The notes beneath the pieces are model-generated. The model was given only the letters and a program-made list of their open reading frames with translations. It was not told the DNA's origin and did not search any database. A program made the translations under genes and the position numbers. This document shows positions 16,912 through 25,210 of a stretch of 64,000 nt of DNA, in pieces. The stretch is from positions 372,001 through 436,000 of the forward strand of contig NZ_JAGGPT010000010.1 in the NCBI RefSeq assembly GCF_018613715.1. Direction: 5' to 3'. Numbering within the stretch: position 1 is the first letter of the stretch; each line of letters opens with the position of its first letter. The DNA comes from Chryseobacterium sp. ISL-6. Its GTDB lineage: Bacteria; Bacteroidota; Bacteroidia; Flavobacteriales; Weeksellaceae.

Positions 16912-18780
16912 ATGAAAAAATACATTGTCCCTTTCCTTCTTATGTGTTTTTCCTACACGCTATTTGCACAAGATCTATATACTCCAAGAAATATCAGAAA
17001 AGCCTATAAAAAAGAGACCCGCTCGCTTTCAGGAGCTCCGGGTTCACATTATTGGCAGAATAAAGGAATTTATAACATCCAGACGAAAGTGGATGTCATA
17101 AGCAAAGTAGTCTCTGGTAACGAAACGATTCAATATTCCAATAACAGCCCGGATACTTTAAAAGTTATCGCCATCCGATTTGTCAACAATCTGCATAAAC
17201 CGGAAGCTCCCCGTTCCGGACTGGTCTCAAAAGATTTTCTAACATCAGGACTGGAGATTAAATCAATCCTCATCGATGGAATAAAATACGAAGTCAATAA
17301 CGAAGAATGGGGAACCGTTAAAGACCTTAAACTTAAAACTCCATTGCTTCCCAAATCTCAGGCTTCCCTTCAGATAGAATGGCAATATCCCCTGTCTGTA
17401 GAGAGTGGAAGGGAGGGGCAAATTGATTCCAATACTTTGTATTGCGCTTATTCTTACCCACGTGTGTCTGTATATGATGATTATAATGGCTGGGATATTC
17501 TCCCACATATTAACCGACAGGAGTTTTATAATGATTTTAATGATTATACTTTTTCTATTACTGCTCCTAAAAATTATGTGGTATGGGCAACGGGAAACCT
17601 TCTCAATCCGGAAGAAGTTTTACAACCTGAAATATTAAAGAGATTCAAACAATCCATGACAAGTGATCAAGTTTTGCACGTCGCTGATTCCAAAGAAATG
17701 CAATCAGGAAGTGTTACCCAACAGAAAGACTGGAATACCTGGAAATTCAAAGCTGATCACATTACAGATTTTTGTTTTGCTCTTAGCAATCACTATGTAT
17801 GGGATGCCTCCAGTGTTCCTTTAAAAACGAAACGGGTAAGTGTACAAACCGCCTATAAAACCGGAGCCAAAGATTTTGAGCAATATACAGACTGGATGAA
17901 ATATGACATGGACTGGTTTTATAAAAACTGGCCGGGTATTGAATATCCTTACCCTGTAATGACCGCTTTTCAAGGTTTTGCAGATATGGAATACCCAATG
18001 ATGGTCAATGATAGTAGTGTTCCCGATAACCTTATAGATTCCCGTTTGACATTGGACCATGAGGTAGCTCACACCTACTTTCCGTTCTATATGGGAATTA
18101 ATGAAACCCGTTATGCTTTTATGGATGAAGGCTGGGCTTCCACTTTTGAATATTTGATCGGAATAAGTGAAAATGGTGAAGAAACGTCAAAAAAGATTTA
18201 TCAGAAGTACAATGTAAAAAATTGGATCAATGATCCTTCGGCTGAGGAAGACCAACCAATTATCTCCATGAGTACACAATTGAGTGGAAACGCTTATTGA
18301 AATAACACCTATGGAAAAGCCTCACTTTCGTATTTGGCTCTGAAGGACTATCTTGGTGACACTCTGTTTAAAAAAGCGCTTCATCACTACATCAATGATT
18401 GGAATGGAAAACACCCTACTCCATGGGATTATTTTTATTCTATGAACACTGGTTCTGGAAAAAATCTGAACTGGTTCTGGAACAATTGGTTTTTCAGCAA
18501 CCATTATATCGATTTGAAAATCACTACTGCGAAAAAATCTGGTAAGAAAGTTACTGTGATTATTGAGAACGAGGGTGGATTCGCTATTCCTTTTGATGTC
18601 ATTATCTTAAATGAGGATGGTACCAACACAAGAACTCATTTTTCACCGGCAGCTTGGGAAAAAAACCAAAGACAAACGAAAGTAAATCTTGACTCGGTAA
18701 AAAAAATAAAATCCATCACACTTGACGGTGGAATTTTTATGGATTATAGTCCTGAAGATAATACAAAAAGCATTAATTAA
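16912..18780 (+). pseudogene. M1 family metallopeptidase interrupted by in-frame TGA
   Basis: The reading frame codes for an exported M1-type zinc aminopeptidase. It has a signal peptide (MKKYIVPFLLMCFSYTLFAQ) and the gluzincin motif HEVAH at residues 383-387, with the third ligand Glu at about 406 (FMDEGW, 18 residues later). A TGA at 18298-18300 (codon 463) stops translation. The same frame then continues without a break for 159 more codons to the stop at 18778-18780, and the continuation (NNTYGKASLSYLALKDYLG, then FWNNWFFSNHY) is typical M1 C-terminal sequence. A GGA-to-TGA change would explain it. The zinc site is kept upstream, but the helical C-terminal part would be lost. A restart at the ATG at 18334 is possible. 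Confidence 0.85.
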
Positions 18781-18784
18781 ATCT

Positions 18785-18871
18785 AACCTTCTTGAAACCG
18801 TTATGGAAATGGGAATGGAACAGGGAATGATTGTAACTTTTGAAAACCAGATGAATTACTGTCAACAATAA
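18785..18871 (+). pseudogene. Remnant: C-terminal tail of an SRPBCC/AHSA1 gene
   Basis: Starting five bases after the M1 peptidase stop codon, one frame encodes 28 residues beginning NLLETVMEMGMEQGM and ends in TAA. This resembles the last helix of AHSA1/SRPBCC-domain proteins, which typically end with a METGMEEGM-like stretch. No start codon or upstream SRPBCC sequence exists, so it looks like a leftover from a deletion that joined two loci. The call rests on pattern memory of the family. Confidence 0.5.
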
Positions 18872-18979
18872 AAAAATAGATCGTACTTCAATCAAAATAT
18901 CTTAATGAAGACTCTACAGTGATAAAGTCTCCATTTTTTATTAATCAATTTGAGAAAAAATAAAATTAACTACATTGTA

Positions 18980-19011
18980 TTGCATAGTAATATAAATAAA
19001 TTATATCTTTG
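18980..19011 (+). promoter_or_regulatory. Promoter of the serine hydrolase gene
   Basis: TTG (18980-18982) is followed by 21 nt and TATCTTTG (19004-19011), a full Bacteroidota consensus. The start codon at 19031 lies 19 nt past the box, which supports that ATG over the upstream one at 18950. Confidence 0.75.
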
Positions 19012-19030
19012 CATAACACAATATATAACT

Positions 19031-20110
19031 ATGAACTCAAACAAAACTTTTTTATGGCTTACCCTACTCCTTTTATTCTTCTCTTGTATTGTTTTTGGAC
19101 AAGGTTTGGAAAATAGGATCGATAGTTTAATTCTAAAAGAATTTAATGACCCTAAAGGTCCTGGTGGTGTATTCACGGTCACTCAAAAAGGTAAGAAAGT
19201 GTATCAAAAAGCTTTTGGTAAAGCAAATCTGGAACTTGATGTCAATTTAAACCCGGATAATGTATTTCAGATTGGTTCTATGACCAAACAGTTTACGGCA
19301 ATAGCCATTCTGATCCTGGAGCAAGAAGGGAAACTTAATGTAAACGATCCTGTTTCTAAGTACATCAAAGATTATCCATCTGGAGACAAGATCACCCTAC
19401 ATCACTTACTGACCCATACTTCGGGAATCAAAGATTTTACTAAAATGAAATCCTTATCAGGCATTGCTCAAAAAGAAATGAAGCCCGAGATGATGGTTGA
19501 TTTTTTTAAGAATGAGCCTGTTGATTTTGCTCCGGGAGAAAAATTTGAATATAACAATTCCGGATATGTAGTGTTAGGATATCTGATAGAATTAATTTCA
19601 GGAAATACATATGAAGATTTTATTCAAAAAAACATATTTGATAAAGCTGGAATGAGTCATTCTTATTATGCTTCAGATAGAATAGTAATTCCGAAAAGGG
19701 CTTACGGATATCATAAAAAAGAATCTGGCTATGTTAACAAAACCATTATCAGTTTTAGTGTTCCTTTTTCTTCAGGTTCGTTAATGTCTACGGCAGATGA
19801 TATGGTGAAATGGCAAAATGCTTTAAATAAAAACATTTTACTCAATTCCCAGGAAACCAAAAAAGCGTTTCAAAAATACCATTTGAATAATGGTGAAGAA
19901 TTTACTTACGGTTATGGTTGGCATCTTAAGGATATCAACGGAATCGGTATCAGAGAACATGGAGGCAGTATTTTTGGATTCAAATCAATGGGTGTGCATA
20001 TTCCATCTGAGGATATCTACGTAACTGGATTCAGCAATTGTGATTGCCATTCTCCTACAGAGGCTACAAGAAATATTGCTAAATTAGTTCTTGAAAATAC
20101 AAAAAAATAA
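19031..20110 (+). CDS. Serine hydrolase of the beta-lactamase / DD-peptidase family (S12-like)
   Basis: I choose the ATG at 19031. It starts a signal peptide (MNSNKTFLWLTLLLLFF) and lies downstream of a consensus promoter; the longer frame from 18950 would include the promoter. The mature enzyme shows the three penicillin-binding motifs: GSMTKQ (SxxK), YNNSGY (YxN) and HGGSIFG (HxG). It also has LHHLLTHTSGI, which is typical of class C beta-lactamase-related esterases. It is probably a periplasmic esterase or peptidase acting on amide or ester substrates. A real beta-lactamase role cannot be claimed. Confidence 0.9.
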   Translation: MNSNKTFLWLTLLLLFFSCIVFGQGLENRIDSLILKEFNDPKGPGGVFTVTQKGKKVYQKAFGKANLELDVNLNPDNVFQIGSMTKQFTAIAILILEQEGKLNVNDPVSKYIKDYPSGDKITLHHLLTHTSGIKDFTKMKSLSGIAQKEMKPEMMVDFFKNEPVDFAPGEKFEYNNSGYVVLGYLIELISGNTYEDFIQKNIFDKAGMSHSYYASDRIVIPKRAYGYHKKESGYVNKTIISFSVPFSSGSLMSTADDMVKWQNALNKNILLNSQETKKAFQKYHLNNGEEFTYGYGWHLKDINGIGIREHGGSIFGFKSMGVHIPSEDIYVTGFSNCDCHSPTEATRNIAKLVLENTKK

Positions 20111-20157
20111 AAATTTATTAAAAACACTAAATATCAACATTTAAAAATCTTATCGTC

Positions 20158-20358
20158 ATGTTACTAGCTATTTTACTTCCCTTTTTATCTTTCATCGTTC
20201 GTGGAAAAGTATTAACCGGAATTTTATGCCTTATCTTACAGATCACTTTGATCGGCTGGATTCCTGCAGCAATTTGGGCTGCTTTATCTTTGAACAATGA
20301 AAGAGCAGATAAACGAAATGAAAAACTGATTCGGGCAGTTAGACAAAATCAAAGGTAA
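20158..20358 (+). CDS. YqaE/Pmp3 family small membrane protein
   Basis: The 66-residue protein has two hydrophobic segments separated by a short polar turn: LLAILLPFLSFIVRGKV and LCLILQITLIGWIPAAIWA. The tail is charged. The segment around GWIPAAIWA matches the Pmp3 (UPF0057) family of stress-linked membrane proteolipids. It lies 47 bases after the serine hydrolase gene and ahead of a strong terminator. Confidence 0.85.
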   Translation: MLLAILLPFLSFIVRGKVLTGILCLILQITLIGWIPAAIWAALSLNNERADKRNEKLIRAVRQNQR

Positions 20359-20411
20359 TGATCCTCAATAAAGTGAATTTTAATATTCAATTTTAAATTA
20401 TACATCTCATC

Positions 20412-20460
20412 AAAACACATCTTACTCAGTCTTTCTCAAAGGCTAAATAAGATGTGTTTT
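20412..20460 (+). terminator. Intrinsic terminator after the Pmp3-like gene
   Basis: AAAACACATCTTA (20412-20424) pairs with TAAGATGTGTTTT (20448-20460), and an inner stem AGTCTTT/AAAGGCT extends it. A short T-rich stretch follows. Confidence 0.75.
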
Positions 20461-20490
20461 GCTTTATTCATATTTTTTATCAATAAAATT

Positions 20491-20520
20491 TTGCTGAATA
20501 AATTCAAATCAATACATTTG
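20491..20520 (+). promoter_or_regulatory. Promoter of the MarR-GNAT gene
   Basis: TTG (20491-20493) is followed by exactly 19 nt and TACATTTG (20513-20520), a full Bacteroidota promoter match. A palindrome sits directly on the expected start point of transcription. Confidence 0.8.
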
Positions 20521-20534
20521 TATAACCAGTTATA
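20521..20534. promoter_or_regulatory. Putative MarR-type operator
   Basis: TATAAC-CA-GTTATA is a perfect 6-bp inverted repeat that begins on the base after the -7 box. It covers the predicted transcription start. MarR proteins bind short palindromes of this kind, so autorepression is likely. Confidence 0.55.
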
Positions 20535-20551
20535 TAATTAATTTTATAATA

Positions 20552-21508
20552 ATGAATGTATTCAATAAAACAGGCAAAATGGCCTTAGGAAGCAGATTAA
20601 GAGTTTTAACGGCTAAAATGACTGAAGACGCGGCCAAGATCTATGAGTTGTATGGTGTAGAGTTTTCACCAAAATGGTTTCCTGTTTTTTTTATTCTTGC
20701 AGAAGAAGGTGAAAAAACAATTACAGAAATGGCAGATGAGATCGGACACTCCCAACCTTCTATTACAAAAATCGTGAAGGAAATGGTAAAGGCCGGTTTG
20801 GTTCAGAACCTGGCATCAGAAGATAAGCGCAGAAATGTTGTGGGATTGACGGATAAAGGAACACAACTTTCAAAAAAGATTAAAGTGCAATGTCAGGATA
20901 TTGATGCAGCCGTTGAAAAATTACTGGATGAAGCAACACATAATCTTTGGGAAGCCATCGAAGAATGGGAACTTTTATTAGAAAAAAAGTCCTTATTAAA
21001 AAGAGTACAGGAGCAAAAAAAACAAAGAGAAAGTAAGGATGTAGAAATTGTAGAATATGCACCTGAACATCAGGCTGCTTTTAAAGCGTTGAATGAAGAA
21101 TGGATTTCAACTTATTTTGAAATGGAGGAAGCCGACTATAAAGCTTTGGATCATCCTAAAGAATATATTCTGGATAAGGGAGGAAAGATATTTGTAGCAC
21201 TATACAAAAATGAACCTATTGGTGTTTGTGCATTAATTAAAATGGATCATCCCGAATATGATTATGAAATGGCTAAAATGGCCGTTTCTCCCAAAGCTCA
21301 GGGAAAAAGTATAGGTTCACTTCTTGGTCAGGCTATCATTAATGCAGCGAAAGATCTTGGTGCTTCAAAAATATTTTTAGAAAGTAACACTATTCTGGAA
21401 CCAGCTATTAATCTTTATTATAAGTTAGGCTTTGAAAAGATCTTTGGACAAACGTCTCCTTATAAACGTTGCAATATTCAGATGGAATTAGAGGTAACCA
21501 AAAAATAG
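20552..21508 (+). CDS. MarR-family regulator fused to GNAT N-acetyltransferase
   Basis: The 318 residues split into a winged-helix MarR part (about 1-150) and a GNAT part (about 165-318). The MarR part carries MADEIGHSQPSITKIVKEM for the recognition helix and the wing EDKRRNVVGLTDKG. The GNAT part has the acetyl-CoA motif AVSPKAQGKSIGSLL and NLYYKLGFEKIFG. Such fusions occur as bifunctional MarR/GNAT proteins in Bacteroidota; the acetyl acceptor is unknown. The gene has its own promoter and a palindrome at the start site. It precedes a thioesterase-like gene by eight bases. Confidence 0.92.
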   Translation: MNVFNKTGKMALGSRLRVLTAKMTEDAAKIYELYGVEFSPKWFPVFFILAEEGEKTITEMADEIGHSQPSITKIVKEMVKAGLVQNLASEDKRRNVVGLTDKGTQLSKKIKVQCQDIDAAVEKLLDEATHNLWEAIEEWELLLEKKSLLKRVQEQKKQRESKDVEIVEYAPEHQAAFKALNEEWISTYFEMEEADYKALDHPKEYILDKGGKIFVALYKNEPIGVCALIKMDHPEYDYEMAKMAVSPKAQGKSIGSLLGQAIINAAKDLGASKIFLESNTILEPAINLYYKLGFEKIFGQTSPYKRCNIQMELEVTKK

Positions 21509-21516
21509 ATATCATC

Positions 21517-21919
21517 ATGTACGAAAAAATACAGGAAAGTTTTGAGAAGCAGGGACTAATGAAAACATTAGGAGCTCAACTTCTAACAGTAGAAAAAGGA
21601 CTCGTAAAAATAGTTTGTCCATTCTCTGAAGAGCTTAGCCAGCAACATGGATTTTTTCATGTCGGAGTAACAACCCAGTATTGCTGATAGCGCCTGTGGA
21701 TATGCTGCTTTAACGCTGATGCCTGAAAATGCTGAAGTACTGAGTGTAGAGTTTAAAATCAATTTACTAAAACCTGCAAACACTGATAAACTTATTGCAG
21801 TAGGCAAAGTTCTACAGTCAGGAAAAAAGCTCACCATTTGTGAAGGCTACATGTATGATCAAACAGAAGAAAGATTAATTGCTAAAATGACGGCAACCAT
21901 GATTGCCATAGTACCATAA
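21517..21919 (+). pseudogene. Hotdog-fold thioesterase (PaaI-like), frameshifted
   Basis: Frame 1 from the ATG at 21517 encodes MYEKIQESFEKQGLMKTLGA through FFHVGVTT and then meets a stop at about 21685. The frame +1 sequence then reads S-I-A-D-S-A-C-G-Y-A-A-L-T-L-M-P and continues as a normal hotdog thioesterase to 21919. Removing one C from the CCC run at 21674-21676 would restore a single frame of about 133 codons, ending LIAKMTATMIAIVP. The active-site region HxGxxTxxADxA is split by the lesion. It belongs to the MarR-GNAT operon. Confidence 0.85.
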
Positions 21920-21929
21920 CACCATTATT

Positions 21930-22229
21930 ATGTTAGATTTTTATTCTATTAAAGATGACCAACCGACACCAAGTTATCCTGAAAAGCTAGATTTAAAATT
22001 TGTTGGCGATCTGGATGACATAACCTTTGGTAATTTGCAGAACAAAGGAATTATAGACAGAAAATTGGATTATTACTCTGATTTCAGATTGAGCCGTTCT
22101 GTTATACAATTAATCCGCCAAACAATCTCAGATAATAAACTGGAATCGGATACTGATGTTAAAAAAATAGTACTACTATTGGATCTTGCCGATAAGTATC
22201 ACAGTGGATTAATAGCTTACGGAGATTAA
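21930..22229 (+). CDS. Hypothetical protein
   Basis: The 99-residue acidic, soluble protein begins MLDFYSIKDDQPTPSYPEKL and has no recognisable domain, signal or membrane segment. It follows the thioesterase frame by ten bases, so it is probably the last gene of that operon. Its final four bases overlap the end of the convergent AraC gene. Confidence 0.65.
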   Translation: MLDFYSIKDDQPTPSYPEKLDLKFVGDLDDITFGNLQNKGIIDRKLDYYSDFRLSRSVIQLIRQTISDNKLESDTDVKKIVLLLDLADKYHSGLIAYGD

Positions 22230-23038
22230 AAATTACTCTCTTTTTTCACCCTTGGTCCTTCTTTCATAATAGAAGCATAGGATGAAGTAAATGCTGACAG
22301 GCTTTTGTATCCCACTTTAAAAGCAATTTCACTGAGTGTATATTGTTTTGTATCGATCAGTTCCACACTTTTTAAAATTCTTATAAGCTGTCCATATTTT
22401 TGAAGCGTAATTCCCGTTTCTTCTTTGAATATCCTTTGTAGACTTCGCACAGACATTTTTGCAAGATCTGCCATATCATCAATATTCAGACTTTCCTGAT
22501 AATGAGTATTAATATAATCACAGACCGGAATTAAACGATGATCCTCTGGAACAGGAATCTCTAAAAAGCGGCTTTCATTACAAAAATTAGGTAGGCTATT
22601 TAATAAGGCTTTCAAGAATAGGGCCTGCTCTTCATCTTCTGAATCTAATTTATTCCATTTTGAAGCATATAAAAGCATTTCCTTTAAAACCGGAGGTGCC
22701 GCAAAAACATGTACTTCTTTAAAAAAATCGGCTTTTAATATTGATTTAAAAAGAATGACCATCAGGTTTACAGTTTTTGCTTCAGATGTTGTTCGATGCT
22801 TTATTCCTGATGGAATCCAGATCACATGATTTTTAGGAACAAGATAGATCTTCTGTTCAATATGCAAATATTGATAGCCTTCTTCCACATAGGTCAATTG
22901 AGCTCTTTCATGTATGTGTTCATAGTCATCATGTTGCCAGCTCTTCTCATACCATACATACGCATCTTTTGAGATGGCATCATTATAGAAACCTCTATTC
23001 TCTTCTATCAGTCCACATTTCAATTTGGCGTTTTGCAT
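22226..23038 (-). CDS. AraC family transcriptional regulator
   Basis: This 270-residue protein has an N-terminal cupin half (HERAQLTYVEEGYQYLHIEQ, then HVIWIPSGIKHRT) and a C-terminal AraC domain. The latter shows NIDDMADLAKMSVRSLQRIF and LSEIAFKVGYKSLSAFTSSY. It resembles the subfamily that controls oxidoreductases or transporters encoded next door. It is divergent from the flavodoxin-RidA gene across a 69-base gap, which makes that gene the obvious candidate target. The 3' end overlaps the convergent hypothetical gene by four bases. Confidence 0.92.
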   Translation of the reverse strand: MQNAKLKCGLIEENRGFYNDAISKDAYVWYEKSWQHDDYEHIHERAQLTYVEEGYQYLHIEQKIYLVPKNHVIWIPSGIKHRTTSEAKTVNLMVILFKSILKADFFKEVHVFAAPPVLKEMLLYASKWNKLDSEDEEQALFLKALLNSLPNFCNESRFLEIPVPEDHRLIPVCDYINTHYQESLNIDDMADLAKMSVRSLQRIFKEETGITLQKYGQLIRILKSVELIDTKQYTLSEIAFKVGYKSLSAFTSSYASIMKEGPRVKKESNF

Positions 23039-23107
23039 ATTGTTTTTGGCAAATTTAATAAAAACGACATTATTAATTTTGTATTTGAATATTAGACTTA
23101 AAAAATT

Positions 23108-24259
23108 ATGAAAAAATTAAGCAAGATCATCTCTATCTTTTTACTGCTTATAATGACCCAATCTATGACTGCACAAGAACATAAAGCTAAGGTATTAGTT
23201 CTCTTCTATTCAGATAATGGCGGAACTTACGAATTGGCAAAAGAAATATCAAAAGGAATTGAAAGCAAAGGAAACGCACAGGCTGTCATCAAGCAGGTAA
23301 AAGCCTCTACCAATCCTAAACTTAAAGACATTCCTGTTGCGTCTGTTGAAGAACTTACATCCTATGATGGGATTGCATTCGGATCTCCTATTTACTTTGG
23401 AAATATCAGTACAGGAATGAGTGAGTTTTTGTCAAAAACTGTTGGCCTATGGACCAGCCATTCTTTAGAAGGGATGCCTGCTACTGTATTTATGTCTGCA
23501 GGAAGTGGAGCTGGAAAAGAACTAGCTATTCAGTCTTTTTGGAACAGCCTAGCCGTTCACGGAATGGTTTTGGTTTCTAATGGAATCCGTGGTGTTGAAA
23601 ATGTTGATAAAAACACACCACAAGGAAACACTGTTCTTGGAGTAACAAGCCTTGCTTCCGTAAAAAATGTTGAGCGTCCGAGTGAAAGTGAACGTTATAT
23701 AGCACGGTTACAGGGTGAAAACTTTGCAAAAGTGACGTTGGCTCTGAAAGGTACTTTTTCGAACAAGACAGCTGTCATCAATCCTGCTGTTGAAAAATCA
23801 GCAGATATTAACACTGTTCTGAAACAAAAGCAAATCATTCTTCCTCTAGTACCCAAGCCTGCAGGAAATTATCAGCCTTATGTACGTTCGGGAAATCTTA
23901 TTTTTATCAATCAGGTAGCTTTAAAAGATGGCAAAATTATAAATCCGGGAAAACTGGGCCTGGCACTTACTGAAGAACAGGTAAAAGAGGCCACAAAAGT
24001 AACAATGCTGAATGTCCTGTCTGTTCTGAATGAAGCTGTAGGTGGGGATCTCAATCGTGTAAAACGATGTGTACAATTAACCGGAATTTTTAATACAAAA
24101 GATGATTACACAAAACATGCTGATCTGATGAATGTGGCTTCCAATTTAGCTGTAGACGTCTTTGGGGACAAAGGAAAACATGCCAGAGCCACTTTTGGAG
24201 CATCTTCAATTCCTGTCAACTCTTCTGTAGAAATTCAGGCTATCTTCGAAGTAGAATAG
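23108..24259 (+). CDS. Exported flavodoxin-like / RidA fusion protein
   Basis: The 383-residue protein begins with a signal peptide (MKKLSKIISIFLLLIMTQSM...AQ). Residues 30-215 form a WrbA/NAD(P)H-quinone-oxidoreductase-like flavodoxin domain: VLVLFYSDNGGTYELAKEIS for FMN phosphate binding and YDGIAFGSPIYFGN. Residues 245-383 form a RidA/YjgF domain: GNYQPYVRSGNLIFINQVAL and HARATFGASSIPVNSSVEIQ. The latter keeps the conserved Arg used for 2-aminoacrylate hydrolysis in active RidA. Exporting both a flavodoxin and a RidA domain in one chain is unusual. The DapB-like gene follows by 30 bases. Confidence 0.85.
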   Translation: MKKLSKIISIFLLLIMTQSMTAQEHKAKVLVLFYSDNGGTYELAKEISKGIESKGNAQAVIKQVKASTNPKLKDIPVASVEELTSYDGIAFGSPIYFGNISTGMSEFLSKTVGLWTSHSLEGMPATVFMSAGSGAGKELAIQSFWNSLAVHGMVLVSNGIRGVENVDKNTPQGNTVLGVTSLASVKNVERPSESERYIARLQGENFAKVTLALKGTFSNKTAVINPAVEKSADINTVLKQKQIILPLVPKPAGNYQPYVRSGNLIFINQVALKDGKIINPGKLGLALTEEQVKEATKVTMLNVLSVLNEAVGGDLNRVKRCVQLTGIFNTKDDYTKHADLMNVASNLAVDVFGDKGKHARATFGASSIPVNSSVEIQAIFEVE

Positions 24260-24289
24260 AAAATATTAATTAACTTAAACAAAAAAATC

Positions 24290-25090
24290 ATGATCAAAGT
24301 ATTCGTTGCAGGAGCTACCGGATGGGCAGGCTCTGAGCTAAGCAAAGGTATCTTTAAGCAGGAAGGAATGAAATTAGTTGGTGGCTTATCCCGATCCAAT
24401 AACGGGAAAAATCTGGCTGAGATCCTTGATTTAGGAAATGAGGAGATTCCTGTATTTGACAGTATTGAAAAAGCACTTGATACTGTGGATTTCGATGTTC
24501 TGTTTGATTATACAAAACCCGATATTGCCAAGGCTAATATTCTGGCAGTTTTAAAAAGAGGTAAAAAAGTAATCGTGGGAACTTCCGGACTAACCAGTGA
24601 AGATTACGCAGAAATAGAAAAAACAGCTCTTGAAAACAACACTTCCGTTTTGGCTGTAGGAAACTTTGCTATTACGGTCGTTCTTTTACAAAAATTTGCA
24701 GAAATTGCCGCTAAATACATCCCGAATTACGAAATCATTGATTATGCCCATGAGCTTAAAATTGATACTCCAAGTGGAACAGTAAGAGAATTGGCACATC
24801 GTCTTGCACAGGTTCAGAAGCCAACCGTTCACATTCCTACTGATCAATTAATTGGTGAAAAAGAAACAAGAGGTGCAGATATGGAGGGAGTTCATGTTCA
24901 TTCTGTGCGACTTCCTGGGTATGTAATTGCTGTGGAAACTATTTTCGGATTAAAAGACGAAAGATTAACAATAAGACATGATTCCGGGACAAGTGCAGAA
25001 CCATATGTAAAAGGAGGTTTACTGGCTATTGAAAAAATAGGAACATTTAAAGGTCTTCGTAGAGGTCTGGATACTGTGATGGATTTCTAA
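24290..25090 (+). CDS. Dihydrodipicolinate-reductase-like NAD(P)-dependent oxidoreductase
   Basis: The 266-residue protein has an N-terminal Rossmann motif VFVAGATGWAGSEL and a DapB C-terminal domain with KIDTPSGTVRELAHRL. In E. coli DapB the substrate motif reads HHRHKVDAPSGTA. Here the region reads AHELKIDTPSGT, so the first catalytic His is replaced by Ala, while the second His and the Lys are kept. It may not be the lysine-pathway enzyme. The context (an exported flavodoxin-RidA gene upstream, an AraC regulator and no lysine genes) also argues for another role. A strong terminator follows. Confidence 0.75.
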   Translation: MIKVFVAGATGWAGSELSKGIFKQEGMKLVGGLSRSNNGKNLAEILDLGNEEIPVFDSIEKALDTVDFDVLFDYTKPDIAKANILAVLKRGKKVIVGTSGLTSEDYAEIEKTALENNTSVLAVGNFAITVVLLQKFAEIAAKYIPNYEIIDYAHELKIDTPSGTVRELAHRLAQVQKPTVHIPTDQLIGEKETRGADMEGVHVHSVRLPGYVIAVETIFGLKDERLTIRHDSGTSAEPYVKGGLLAIEKIGTFKGLRRGLDTVMDF

Positions 25091-25118
25091 ACTCCATTTC
25101 AAAATAAAATATACAATC

Positions 25119-25145
25119 AAGAGACTTATAAGTCTCTTTTTTTAT
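25119..25145 (+). terminator. Intrinsic terminator of the flavodoxin-RidA/DapB-like operon
   Basis: AAGAGACTTATAAGTCTCTT (25119-25138) is a perfect palindrome followed by a T run. It lies 29 bases after the stop codon. Confidence 0.85.
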
Positions 25146-25210
25146 TCAAAAAAACGGGAAATATTATCCATAATAATATTATATTTAAGGTACTAAATTA
25201 AAATGTATAT

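Noticed and set aside
25160..25180. AT-only inverted repeat AATATTAT/ATAATATT before the TlpA-like gene
   Set aside because: In such AT-rich sequence an 8-bp arm made only of A and T can arise by chance, and no regulator is adjacent.
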